A stretch of 18,993 nt of DNA from an uncultured Bacilli bacterium. GTDB taxonomy: Bacteria; Bacillota_I; Bacilli_A; RF39; UBA660. The notes below the pieces were generated by a model that worked only from the letters and a program-made list of their open reading frames with translations, was not told the origin of the DNA and did no database searches. The translations under genes and the position numbers were made by a program. The stretch spans positions 1 to 18,993 of the forward strand of contig CAJTKB010000029.1 of NCBI GenBank assembly GCA_910576925.1, in the 5' to 3' direction. This document shows positions 7,263 through 14,981 of this stretch, in pieces. Numbering within the stretch: the stretch's first letter is position 1; the number at the start of each line of letters is the position of its first letter.

Positions 7263-10200
7263 ATGAAGAATGTTAAAAAATTTATTTTTGTAATAATTAT
7301 AATTATGACCTTTTTTTATAGTAGTATTAATGTTTCATCAAAGGATAGTGCATTGTTAAATGTTGAATTTCCTACTACTAATAATATAGGTAGTAGTTTA
7401 ACTGTTAGTGGTTGGGCTATGAGTACATATGAAAATGCAGTTAAAGTATATATTGATGATAACTTAGTTGGTGAGGCTAGTAGAATAGAAAGGCGAGATG
7501 TTTTAAATGCTATTAAGGATTATGGTAGCGAACTAACTAATGCTTTACCAGGTTTTACTATCTCAGTTGATATGAGTAATTATAAAGATGGAAACCATAT
7601 TTTAAGTGTTAGAGTCTGTGATAAAAATGATAATATTCTTACTCAGAATGATAGAAAAATTGTAGTAGAGAAGTATAAGTCATTACTTAATGTAGAAGAA
7701 CCTAATATTAGTAATATTAGTGGAACAACCTTAAAATTAGGTGGTTGGCTGATGACAACATCAAGTAATATTGGAGTTCGAGCTTATATAGATAAAGATG
7801 AAATAACTAATATTGATAGGATAGAAAGACAAGATGTTTTAAATGCTATTAAAGGATATGGAGATATAACAACTAATAAGACTCCAGGATTTACTAAGAA
7901 TATTGATTTAAGTAATTATAGTGATGGAAAACATATATTAAAGGTACAATTATATTTAATTGGAACAGATGAAGTTTTTCAAGAGGAAGTAAAAAGTTTT
8001 ACATTAAAAAAGTATAAATATAAGATGAATTTGGAAGAGCCTAATATTAGTAATATTAGTGGAACAACCTTAAAATTAGGTGGTTGGCTGATGACAACAT
8101 CAAGTAATATTGGAGTTCGAGCTTATATAGATAAAGATGAAATAACTAATATTGATAGGATAGAAAGACAAGATGTTTTAAATGCTATTAAAGGATATGG
8201 AGATATAACGACTAATAAGACTCCAGGATTTAGCAAAAATGTTGATCTTAGTTCATTAGATGATGGTAAGCATACCTTAAAAGTACAATTATACTTAATT
8301 GGAACAGATGAAGTTTTTTTAGAAGAAGTTAAAACATTTAAATTAGAAAAGTATAAGACTTTGCTAAACGTAGAATCTCCCAATCAAACAAATATTAATT
8401 CTTCATTCTTAAATGTTAGTGGTTGGGTAATGAGTAAAAATAGTAATGCAGAGATAAAAATTTATTTAGGTGATAATGAAATAAATACAATCGATAGAAT
8501 AGAAAGACAAGATGTTTTAAATGCTATTAAAGGATATGGAGATATAACAACTAATAAGACTCCAGGATTTAGTAAAGATATAGATTTAGCAAGTTTTAAA
8601 GATGGAACTTATCAGTTAAAAGTAAAAGTAGTAGATAAAGTTACAAATGCTTTAATGGATGAAATTACTAAGAAAGTAGTAATTAAAAAATATGTATCTA
8701 AATTAAATGTAGAAAATCCTTCTAATACTAATATTAAAGGAAGTTCTATTAGTGTTAATGGTTGGGTTATGAGTACAGATAAAAATGCAACTATTGTAAT
8801 GATGATAGATGATATTTTGGTAGAAAATGTTTCTAGAGAAGAAAGAAGAGATGTTTTAAATGCTGTTAAAGGATATGGAGATATAACAACTAATAAAACC
8901 CCAGGATTTAGTAAAACTATAGATGTATCGTCATTAAAAGATGGTGTTCATAAAATAGTTGTAAAAGTTGTTGATAGTATAACTTCTGAGATTTTAACTC
9001 AGTCTGAGATAAAGGTTTCTATAAAAAAATATAATACTATATCTACAATAGAGAGTCCATCTATTAATGCTACTGTTAAAACTACAATTACACTTACAGG
9101 ATGGACCATGACTACAGCAGCAGCACAAAGCTTGGAGTTATATGTTGATGGTATTAAAGTAGAAAATCCTAAGATAGAAAGATTTTATAGATCTGATACT
9201 TTAAATGCTCTTAGTGGATATGGGGATATAACAACTAATCCTACAGCTGGTTATAGAATAGTTGCTGATACTAGTAATTATAAAGATGGCCTTCACTCAT
9301 TTGAAGTTAGAGTAATTGACTCTAAAACAGGAGAAGCTATGCATTCATTTAAACAAAATATTATTGTGAAGAAGTATAATGGTCTACTTACTGTAGAGTC
9401 TCCAGGACGTAGTAATTTTAATACAGGTTTTACTGTTAGTGGTTGGGAGATGTCTGAACTTGATAATTCATATATAAAAATATATCTTGATGGTAAAGAT
9501 TTATCATTAAATGTTATTCGTGATACTAGAGGTGATGTTTTAAATACTATTACAGGCTATGGAGGTATTAGTATGAATAAAACTCCAGGATTTAGTGCTT
9601 ATTTAGATTTAGCTTCTATTAATGAGGGAGATCATACTTTAACAGTTAAACTATACTCTAGATTAAATGATGAACTAGCTAGATATGATAAAAAGATTGT
9701 CGTTTATAAAAAAGTTTATTTTGGAATAGACGTTTCAGCTCATAATGGTCTTATTAATTGGCCTATTGTTAAAAAGGAAGGAATTGACTTTTCAATAGTT
9801 AGACTTGGCTTTAGAGGCTATGGTATAAGTGGAACGGTAAATTTAGATACTCAATATTTAAATAATATTCACGGTGTAATTAATAATAATATTCCTTTAG
9901 GTATTTACTTTTATAGTCAAGCAATTAGTGAAGAAGAAGCAAGAAATGAGGCTAATTTTGTTCTAGATAATATTAGACTTGCTGGTATTAGCAATAATGT
10001 TAAATATCCAATTATATTTGATACAGAATATTCTGATGCTAGTCCAGAAGGACGTGCTGACAGATTATCAAAAATGGATAGAACTAGAATTGCAAGGGCT
10101 TTTCTTGATACAATTAGAAATGCTGGTTATAAACCTATGATATATTCTAATAAAGCATTCCTTTATGATAATCTTGATATGAGTAGTTTAGCTGATTATG

Positions 10201-10355
10201 ATGTTTGGGTAGCACACTATAATGGAACAAGTGATCCTGTTCAATTTGGAACAGATTATACAGGACCTTATCATATGTGGCAGTATACATCATCTGGATA
10301 TGTTAATGGTATAAATGGTAGAGTAGATTTAAACTTATCATATAAAAAATATTAA
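7263..10355 (+). CDS. Secreted protein with seven Ig-like repeats and a C-terminal GH25 muramidase domain
   Basis: A 1030-residue exported wall hydrolase. The signal peptide covers about residues 1-26. Seven Ig-like repeats lie at roughly 30-139, 140-252, 253-365, 366-477, 478-591, 592-704 and 705-815. The C-terminal domain (818-1030) is a GH25 lysozyme, which cuts the beta-1,4 bond between N-acetylmuramic acid and N-acetylglucosamine. It shows GIDVSAHNG (Asp823), IIFDTEY with Asp920 and the likely catalytic acid Glu922, the strand DVWVAHY, MWQYTSSG and a final GRVDLN (Asp1022). No sortase or SLH anchor is seen, so retention may depend on the repeats. GAGGTGG at 7252-7258 precedes the ATG. 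It has its own promoter (7186-7215) and lies 93 bases after its paralogue. Repeats 2 and 3 are almost identical in DNA. Confidence 0.92.
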   Translation: MKNVKKFIFVIIIIMTFFYSSINVSSKDSALLNVEFPTTNNIGSSLTVSGWAMSTYENAVKVYIDDNLVGEASRIERRDVLNAIKDYGSELTNALPGFTISVDMSNYKDGNHILSVRVCDKNDNILTQNDRKIVVEKYKSLLNVEEPNISNISGTTLKLGGWLMTTSSNIGVRAYIDKDEITNIDRIERQDVLNAIKGYGDITTNKTPGFTKNIDLSNYSDGKHILKVQLYLIGTDEVFQEEVKSFTLKKYKYKMNLEEPNISNISGTTLKLGGWLMTTSSNIGVRAYIDKDEITNIDRIERQDVLNAIKGYGDITTNKTPGFSKNVDLSSLDDGKHTLKVQLYLIGTDEVFLEEVKTFKLEKYKTLLNVESPNQTNINSSFLNVSGWVMSKNSNAEIKIYLGDNEINTIDRIERQDVLNAIKGYGDITTNKTPGFSKDIDLASFKDGTYQLKVKVVDKVTNALMDEITKKVVIKKYVSKLNVENPSNTNIKGSSISVNGWVMSTDKNATIVMMIDDILVENVSREERRDVLNAVKGYGDITTNKTPGFSKTIDVSSLKDGVHKIVVKVVDSITSEILTQSEIKVSIKKYNTISTIESPSINATVKTTITLTGWTMTTAAAQSLELYVDGIKVENPKIERFYRSDTLNALSGYGDITTNPTAGYRIVADTSNYKDGLHSFEVRVIDSKTGEAMHSFKQNIIVKKYNGLLTVESPGRSNFNTGFTVSGWEMSELDNSYIKIYLDGKDLSLNVIRDTRGDVLNTITGYGGISMNKTPGFSAYLDLASINEGDHTLTVKLYSRLNDELARYDKKIVVYKKVYFGIDVSAHNGLINWPIVKKEGIDFSIVRLGFRGYGISGTVNLDTQYLNNIHGVINNNIPLGIYFYSQAISEEEARNEANFVLDNIRLAGISNNVKYPIIFDTEYSDASPEGRADRLSKMDRTRIARAFLDTIRNAGYKPMIYSNKAFLYDNLDMSSLADYDVWVAHYNGTSDPVQFGTDYTGPYHMWQYTSSGYVNGINGRVDLNLSYKKY
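7701..7893 (+). repeat. Near-identical tandem copy A (repeat 2 of the GH25 protein)
   Basis: This 193-base stretch recurs at 8040-8232, offset by exactly 339 bases (113 codons), with a single difference seen by eye (A at 7871, G at 8210). The change is silent (ACA/ACG, Thr). Both ends drop quickly to lower identity. Unequal crossing-over between the copies would remove or add one whole Ig-like domain in frame. Confidence 0.9.
8040..8232 (+). repeat. Near-identical tandem copy B (repeat 3 of the GH25 protein)
   Basis: Partner of 7701-7893 at a 339-base offset, with one silent mismatch at 8210. Repeat 3 keeps its own opening (YKMNLEEP), which it shares with repeat 3 of the neighbouring paralogue. 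Repeat 2 was therefore probably overwritten by repeat 3, or the reverse, rather than the whole unit being newly duplicated. Confidence 0.9.
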
Positions 10356-10378
10356 GAGTAGTTTATATTGTTAAGATA

Positions 10379-10387
10379 TGGTACAAT
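10379..10387 (+). promoter_or_regulatory. Extended -10 promoter before the ABC exporter
   Basis: TGGTACAAT matches TGn-TATAAT with one mismatch and lies 23 bases before the TTG start of the ATPase gene, in a 55-base gap. No good -35 is present at 16-18 bases. The nearby TTGTTA (10368-10373) is only 8 bases away and cannot serve. It may add transcription for the exporter and downstream glycosyltransferases. Confidence 0.35.
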
Positions 10388-10410
10388 TTAATTAGAATGA
10401 GGTGACTATT

Positions 10411-11151
10411 TTGAGTAGAATAACAAATAAAGCAATTGAAGTTTCACACGTTAATAAAGATTTTAAAGTTTATTATGATAAAGCTTCTACTTTAAAAGAA
10501 CGTTTAGTATTTTGGAATAAGTCTAAGACAGAAGTTAGGAGAGTCCTAGATGATATAGATATTACAATAAAAAAAGGAGAGACTGTTGCACTTATAGGTA
10601 CTAATGGTAGTGGAAAATCCACTTTGCTTAAATTAATGACTAAAATTATTTATCCAACTAAAGGAAAAATTACTACTTATGGTAAAGTAACATCTCTTTT
10701 AGAATTAGGAGCTGGTTTTCATCCGGATTTTACAGGACGTGAGAATATTTATTTTAATGCTTCTATATTTGGACTTTCGGCTAGAGAAATAGATGAGAGA
10801 TTTAATGATATTTTAGAGTTTTCTGAATTACAAGAATTTATTGATAATCCAGTTAGAACCTATTCATCTGGTCAATATATGCGGCTTGCATTTTCTATTG
10901 CAATTAATGTTGATGCTGAAATATTATTAATAGATGAAATTTTAGCAGTTGGAGATCAGCATTTTCAAGATAAGTGTTTTAAAAAACTAGAAGAATTAAA
11001 AAAGAGCGACAGAACAATTGTTATTGTCACTCATAGTCTTGGCTCAGTTCGTAATTTGTGTGATCGTGCTATTTGGCTTTATGGGGGTAAAGTTAGAATG
11101 GATGGAGATGCTAAAAAGATAGTTGATGAATACTTGAAGGTTTGTGGGTAG
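10411..11151 (+). CDS. Polysaccharide/teichoic acid ABC exporter, ATPase subunit (TagH/Wzt-like)
   Basis: A 246-residue ATPase that would power export of a lipid-linked glycan together with the permease that follows. Walker A GTNGSGKST is at 63-71, followed by LLELGAGFHPDFTGRENIY (97-114), a wording typical of Wzt/TagH/KpsT-type ATPases. The signature YSSGQ is at 151-155, Walker B ILLIDE at 171-176 and the switch histidine is His208. There is no C-terminal carbohydrate-binding domain as in the long Wzt of O-antigen systems, so export should not depend on recognising a capped chain end. I choose TTG 10411: GAGGTGA (10399-10405) lies 5 bases upstream, whereas an in-frame GTG at 10402 is part of that SD itself. 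Confidence 0.9.
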   Translation: MSRITNKAIEVSHVNKDFKVYYDKASTLKERLVFWNKSKTEVRRVLDDIDITIKKGETVALIGTNGSGKSTLLKLMTKIIYPTKGKITTYGKVTSLLELGAGFHPDFTGRENIYFNASIFGLSAREIDERFNDILEFSELQEFIDNPVRTYSSGQYMRLAFSIAINVDAEILLIDEILAVGDQHFQDKCFKKLEELKKSDRTIVIVTHSLGSVRNLCDRAIWLYGGKVRMDGDAKKIVDEYLKVCG

Positions 11152-11160
11152 GTGAGAGAG

Positions 11161-11928
11161 ATGTTTAAAGAATTATATAAATATCGAGAATTATTGAAAA
11201 GTAATATAAGAAAAGAAATTAGAGGAAAGTATAAGGGCTCATTCTTAGGAGTATTATGGTCTTTTGTAAATCCTCTTCTTAGTGTTTTAGTATATGCTAT
11301 AGTCTTTCCTCTTGTCTTAAAAAATACACAACCTCATTATGTAACGTTTCTTATTATCGGAATTATACCTTGGACCTTCTTTACCTCAGCTGTTTCTCAG
11401 GGTACAACTACAGTCTATATTAATGGAGGAATTATAAAGAAAGTTTATTTTCCAAGAGAAATTTTACCAATTTCAGTTGTAACTAGTTCATTAATAAATT
11501 TTATAATTAGTTGTTTAATAATTTTTATATTTTTAATTTTCTCTGGTATTGGTATTAGTGCTTATATTTTACTATTACCTATTATTATGTTTATTCAATA
11601 TATTTTACTTTTAGGGATTGTTTTTATTACTAGTAGTATAGATGTTTATATAAGAGATGCTGAATATATTATTAATTTCTTTATTAATATGTTATTTTAT
11701 GCAACTCCAATTATTTATTCAGCTGATTTATTTCCAAAAAGTGTAGCTTGGGTTTTAAATTTAAATCCTATGGCTGTGTTGATTAATAGTTATCGCGATA
11801 TTTTATACTATCAACAACTACCTAATTTAGGTAATCTATTCTTTGTATTTTTACTTAGTATTATGTTATTACTTATTGGGATTAAGATATTTAAAGTTTT
11901 AGAGAAAGGTTTTGCAGAGGAGGTATAG
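11161..11928 (+). CDS. Polysaccharide/teichoic acid ABC exporter, permease subunit (TagG/Wzm-like, ABC-2)
   Basis: A 255-residue membrane subunit. The amphipathic N-terminus with IRKEIRGKYKGSFLGVLWSFVNPLLSV (residues 16-42) is the hallmark of ABC-2 polysaccharide permeases. About six membrane segments follow, with the connecting motifs VYFPREILPIS and LNPMAVLINSYRDILYY near the end. It pairs with the ATPase encoded 9 bases upstream. I place the start at ATG 11161, which has AGGTGA (11150-11155) 5 bases before it. A GTG at 11152 lies within that SD and is unlikely. Gene order is ATPase then permease, the reverse of many Wzm-Wzt loci. The exported glycan is presumably built by the flanking glycosyltransferases. 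Confidence 0.9.
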   Translation: MFKELYKYRELLKSNIRKEIRGKYKGSFLGVLWSFVNPLLSVLVYAIVFPLVLKNTQPHYVTFLIIGIIPWTFFTSAVSQGTTTVYINGGIIKKVYFPREILPISVVTSSLINFIISCLIIFIFLIFSGIGISAYILLLPIIMFIQYILLLGIVFITSSIDVYIRDAEYIINFFINMLFYATPIIYSADLFPKSVAWVLNLNPMAVLINSYRDILYYQQLPNLGNLFFVFLLSIMLLLIGIKIFKVLEKGFAEEV

Positions 11929-11929
11929 T

Positions 11930-14137
11930 ATGAGAAAATGTGATATTATTATACCAATTTATAACGCTTATGAATGTGTTGTAGAATGTGTTGCTTCTGT
12001 TTTAGAAAATACTGATTTAGAGGAAAATAGACTTATTTTGATAAATGATAAGAGTACAGATAAGAGAATCTATACGTTATTAGATGAGTATAGAAAAAAG
12101 TATAAAAATTTTATAATTTTAGAAAATGAAGAAAATAAAGGATTTGTTGGTACTGTTAATGTTGGAATGAAATATTCTTCAGAAAACGATGTTCTTCTTT
12201 TAAATTCTGATACTATAGTAACTCCTAAGTGGTTAGATTCTATTAAGAAGTGTGCTTATAGTGGAGAAATGATTGCAACTGTTACACCTCTTTCTAATAA
12301 TGCTACTATGGCTAGTGTACCTGTAGCATTTATTAAGAATGAACTACCTGAAGGTATGAGTATTAATGAAATGGCAGAAATTGTTGATAAATGCTCATAT
12401 TTAGATTATCCAGATTTACCAACAGGGCACGGATTTTGTCTTTATATAAAACGTAATGTATTAGATGAAGTTGGCTTTTTCGATGAAGAGACTTTTGGAA
12501 AAGGATATGGAGAGGAAAATGATTTTTGTTTTAGATGTCTTGATTGTGGATATCGTCATTTACTTTGTGATAATGTTTATATTTATCATAAAGAAAGTCA
12601 GTCTTTTTCGGATAGTAAAATAGCACTTATGAAAAGTGGTGGAGAAAAACTAGAAAAAAGATATCCGGAATATACAAAAAAGCTAAATGAATGGTGTCGT
12701 AGATTTCCTCTTAAATATATTGGTTCAAATGTTTCCTTTGCTATGAACAATTCTGATAGTAAACCTAATATCTTAGTTATAATTCATGACTTTTATGATG
12801 TTGAAAACCATCTTGGTGGGACCACATTGCACGTATATGATATTATTACAAGACTTAGAGATAAATATAATTTTCATGTACTAGCACCAGTTGATGAGAT
12901 TTATCATTTAACATCATACTGGACAAACTCTACTAGTGAGCTTGTATTTCCTCATTTTACAGATAGTAGAAAATATCAGTTTTATAATAATAATTATAAA
13001 AAAATTGTTGAAGATATAATAGATAATTTTGCAATTGATGCTATACATATTCACCATATGAAAAATCATTATTTTGATTTGGTTGATATAATTAGAAAAT
13101 ATAAATTAAAGACCTTTTTATCAATACACGATTTTTATAGTGTTTGTCCGCTTATTAATAAGATGTATTGTAATAAAACTTACTGTGGTAAGCCATCTGT
13201 TGAAGATTGTGGAGAATGCTTAAAAAAGACTCTTAATATGACTCAAAATATGATAACTTACTGGAGAGAAGGATGGATAAAATTATTTAAGGAGAGTTCT
13301 TTAATTATCGCTCCTAGTGATAGTTGTATGGAGGAAGTTCAAATAACTTATCCAAATATTAAAGTAGATGTGATAGAGCACGGAGTAGATTTGGAAAAGA
13401 GTAATGAAAAATTATCTATTAAGGATGAACAAACTTATGAAGTGGCCTTTTTGGGGGCTATTGGTGTTATCAAGGGTAGTGAAATATTAAATGAAATGCT
13501 TAAAAAGAAACTTGATAATATTAATTTACATCTATTTGGAACATATGATAGAATTCTTGATAAAAAATTAAAGAGAAAAATTATAGATCATGGTAAATAT
13601 AAGAGAGAAGAGTTATCTTCCTTACTAAAAGAAAATAATATTAAGCTTATTTGTCTTTTATCAACTTGTCCAGAGACTTATTCTTATACTTTAACTGAAG
13701 CAGTTGCAGCTGGAATTCCAGTTTTAGTTAGCAATATGGGAGCTTTGAAATCAAGAGTTATTAAAGATAACTTAGGTTGGGTAATTGATGTTAATAAGGA
13801 TAATCCAGCAGATGATGTTATAAATAAGATAAATGATATATTTAAAGATCCTGAAGGTTACCAAGAGAAAGTAAATAGCATTTCTAAATATAAAATACGT
13901 AGTGTAGATGAAATGATAAAAGATTATGAAAATATTTATAAAACAATTAATAAGCAAAAGAAAAATATTAATAAAGATGCTATAAAAGATAAGATTTGGT
14001 ATAATAATCGTTATTTTAGTGTAGTTTCTTATGCTGATTACTCTTGGGTTTTTGATACATTAAAATGGAGAATAATATCAAAAATTAAAATACCACAAAA
14101 ACTTAAGGATGTATTTAGGAGGGATAAGGATGATTAA
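11930..14137 (+). CDS. Two-domain glycosyltransferase: GT2 fused to GT4
   Basis: A 735-residue cytoplasmic enzyme with two catalytic domains, so probably two sugar additions by one polypeptide. Residues 4-240 form a GT2 (GT-A) domain: CDIIIPIYNAYE, the diphosphate/metal motif LNSDT (91-95), and GYGEENDF (192-199) with the acceptor-side acids. Residues about 278-676 form a GT4 (GT-B) domain: a glycine-rich start LGGTTLHVYDI (295-305), SIHDFYSVCP (398-407), a cysteine set at 406, 414, 419, 427 and 430, and the EX7E motif Glu582/Glu590 in PETYSYTLTEA. AGGAGG (11918-11923) lies 6 bases before ATG 11930, inside the end of the permease gene, which stops 1 base before it; an in-frame TTG at 11912 lacks an SD. 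Sugars are unknown. Confidence 0.88.
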   Translation: MRKCDIIIPIYNAYECVVECVASVLENTDLEENRLILINDKSTDKRIYTLLDEYRKKYKNFIILENEENKGFVGTVNVGMKYSSENDVLLLNSDTIVTPKWLDSIKKCAYSGEMIATVTPLSNNATMASVPVAFIKNELPEGMSINEMAEIVDKCSYLDYPDLPTGHGFCLYIKRNVLDEVGFFDEETFGKGYGEENDFCFRCLDCGYRHLLCDNVYIYHKESQSFSDSKIALMKSGGEKLEKRYPEYTKKLNEWCRRFPLKYIGSNVSFAMNNSDSKPNILVIIHDFYDVENHLGGTTLHVYDIITRLRDKYNFHVLAPVDEIYHLTSYWTNSTSELVFPHFTDSRKYQFYNNNYKKIVEDIIDNFAIDAIHIHHMKNHYFDLVDIIRKYKLKTFLSIHDFYSVCPLINKMYCNKTYCGKPSVEDCGECLKKTLNMTQNMITYWREGWIKLFKESSLIIAPSDSCMEEVQITYPNIKVDVIEHGVDLEKSNEKLSIKDEQTYEVAFLGAIGVIKGSEILNEMLKKKLDNINLHLFGTYDRILDKKLKRKIIDHGKYKREELSSLLKENNIKLICLLSTCPETYSYTLTEAVAAGIPVLVSNMGALKSRVIKDNLGWVIDVNKDNPADDVINKINDIFKDPEGYQEKVNSISKYKIRSVDEMIKDYENIYKTINKQKKNINKDAIKDKIWYNNRYFSVVSYADYSWVFDTLKWRIISKIKIPQKLKDVFRRDKDD

Positions 14138-14981
14138 ACTATCTGGTGTCGTTGTTTTATATAAACCTGATGAAGATGTGTTAGAAAATATTAATTCATA
14201 TTTACCCCATTTAGAAAAATTATATGTAATAGACAATACTCCTGGTGAGAATAATAAAAAATTATTGCCCAAAAGTAAGAAAATAGAGTATATTTTTTAC
14301 AATAAAAATACAGGAATTGCCTTTCCTTTAAATGATGCAGCAAAAAAATCTCTTGCAGAAGGTTTTAATTGGATGTTAACAATGGATCAGGATAGTAAAT
14401 TTCTAGGTGATGAAGTATCAAAGATGCTTGAATATATAGAAAAAAACAATTGTGAGGATATAGGTCTTATATCTCCTTGGCATAAAATTAATACTAATCC
14501 TAAAAAGCCAAAAGATGAGATTGATTATCCTATTGAAGTTATGACTTCAGGTAATATTATTAATTTAAAAGCTTATGAAAAAGTAGGTGGTTACAAAGAT
14601 TGGTTTTTTATTGATTGTGTTGATTTTGATTATTGTATGAATTTACATATGCATAATTATAAAATAGTGAGATTGAATTATATAGAATTGAACCATAGTT
14701 TAGGAGATATATCTATAAAACATCATCTTGGAAGAGATTTTGTTTGTAGTAATCATAATTATATTAGACGCTACTATATGGTACGTAATACTTTTTACAT
14801 AAATGATTTATATAAGGATAATTTTTCTGATTATTGTAAATTTTTAAAAAGAGGTCTTAGAGGTCAACTTATGAATATTATTTTATTTGAAAAGGATAAA
14901 TATAGAAAAATAAGAAATATGTATAGAGGTTATCGCGACTATAAAAATGGTAAAAAGGGACCATATCCGTATGAAAATTAA
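14130..14981 (+). CDS. GT2 glycosyltransferase, rhamnosyltransferase-like (RfbF/RgpF-type)
   Basis: A 283-residue soluble GT-A enzyme of the length and wording of bacterial rhamnosyltransferases. It opens with SGVVVLYKPDEDVLENI (5-21), then YVIDNT (32-37), YNKNTGIAFPLNDAA (57-71), and DQDS (86-89) as the metal/diphosphate site. TSGNIINLKAYEKVGGY (139-155), IDCVDFDYCMN (161-171) and RRYYMVRN (213-220) are also family marks. Members commonly transfer rhamnose from dTDP-L-rhamnose, but the donor is not proven here and no dTDP-rhamnose genes are in the window. ATG 14130 has AGGAGGG (14117-14123) 6 bases upstream and overlaps the preceding gene by 8 bases. An in-frame ATG at 14109 lies before that SD and is rejected. 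Confidence 0.88.
   Translation: MIKLSGVVVLYKPDEDVLENINSYLPHLEKLYVIDNTPGENNKKLLPKSKKIEYIFYNKNTGIAFPLNDAAKKSLAEGFNWMLTMDQDSKFLGDEVSKMLEYIEKNNCEDIGLISPWHKINTNPKKPKDEIDYPIEVMTSGNIINLKAYEKVGGYKDWFFIDCVDFDYCMNLHMHNYKIVRLNYIELNHSLGDISIKHHLGRDFVCSNHNYIRRYYMVRNTFYINDLYKDNFSDYCKFLKRGLRGQLMNIILFEKDKYRKIRNMYRGYRDYKNGKKGPYPYEN

Larger units (their letters stand above)
7350..9707 (+). repeat. Seven tandem Ig-like domain repeats in the GH25 protein
   Basis: Seven coding repeats of about 330-342 bases with the same consensus as in the preceding gene. They are much more alike than those of the C39-like paralogue. The core around GYGDITTNKTPGF is repeated in repeats 2-5. A 73-base block is identical between repeat 2 (7821-7893) and repeat 4 (8499-8571), and 29 identical bases of it recur in repeat 5 (8868-8896). 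Such local identity over divergent flanks points to recent homogenisation by recombination within the array. Confidence 0.85.

Noticed and set aside
7701..8232. CRISPR-like or mobile-element repeat
   Set aside because: The repeats are in frame, match protein domain borders at a 113-codon period and continue as diverged domains on both sides. They are domain repeats of one gene.
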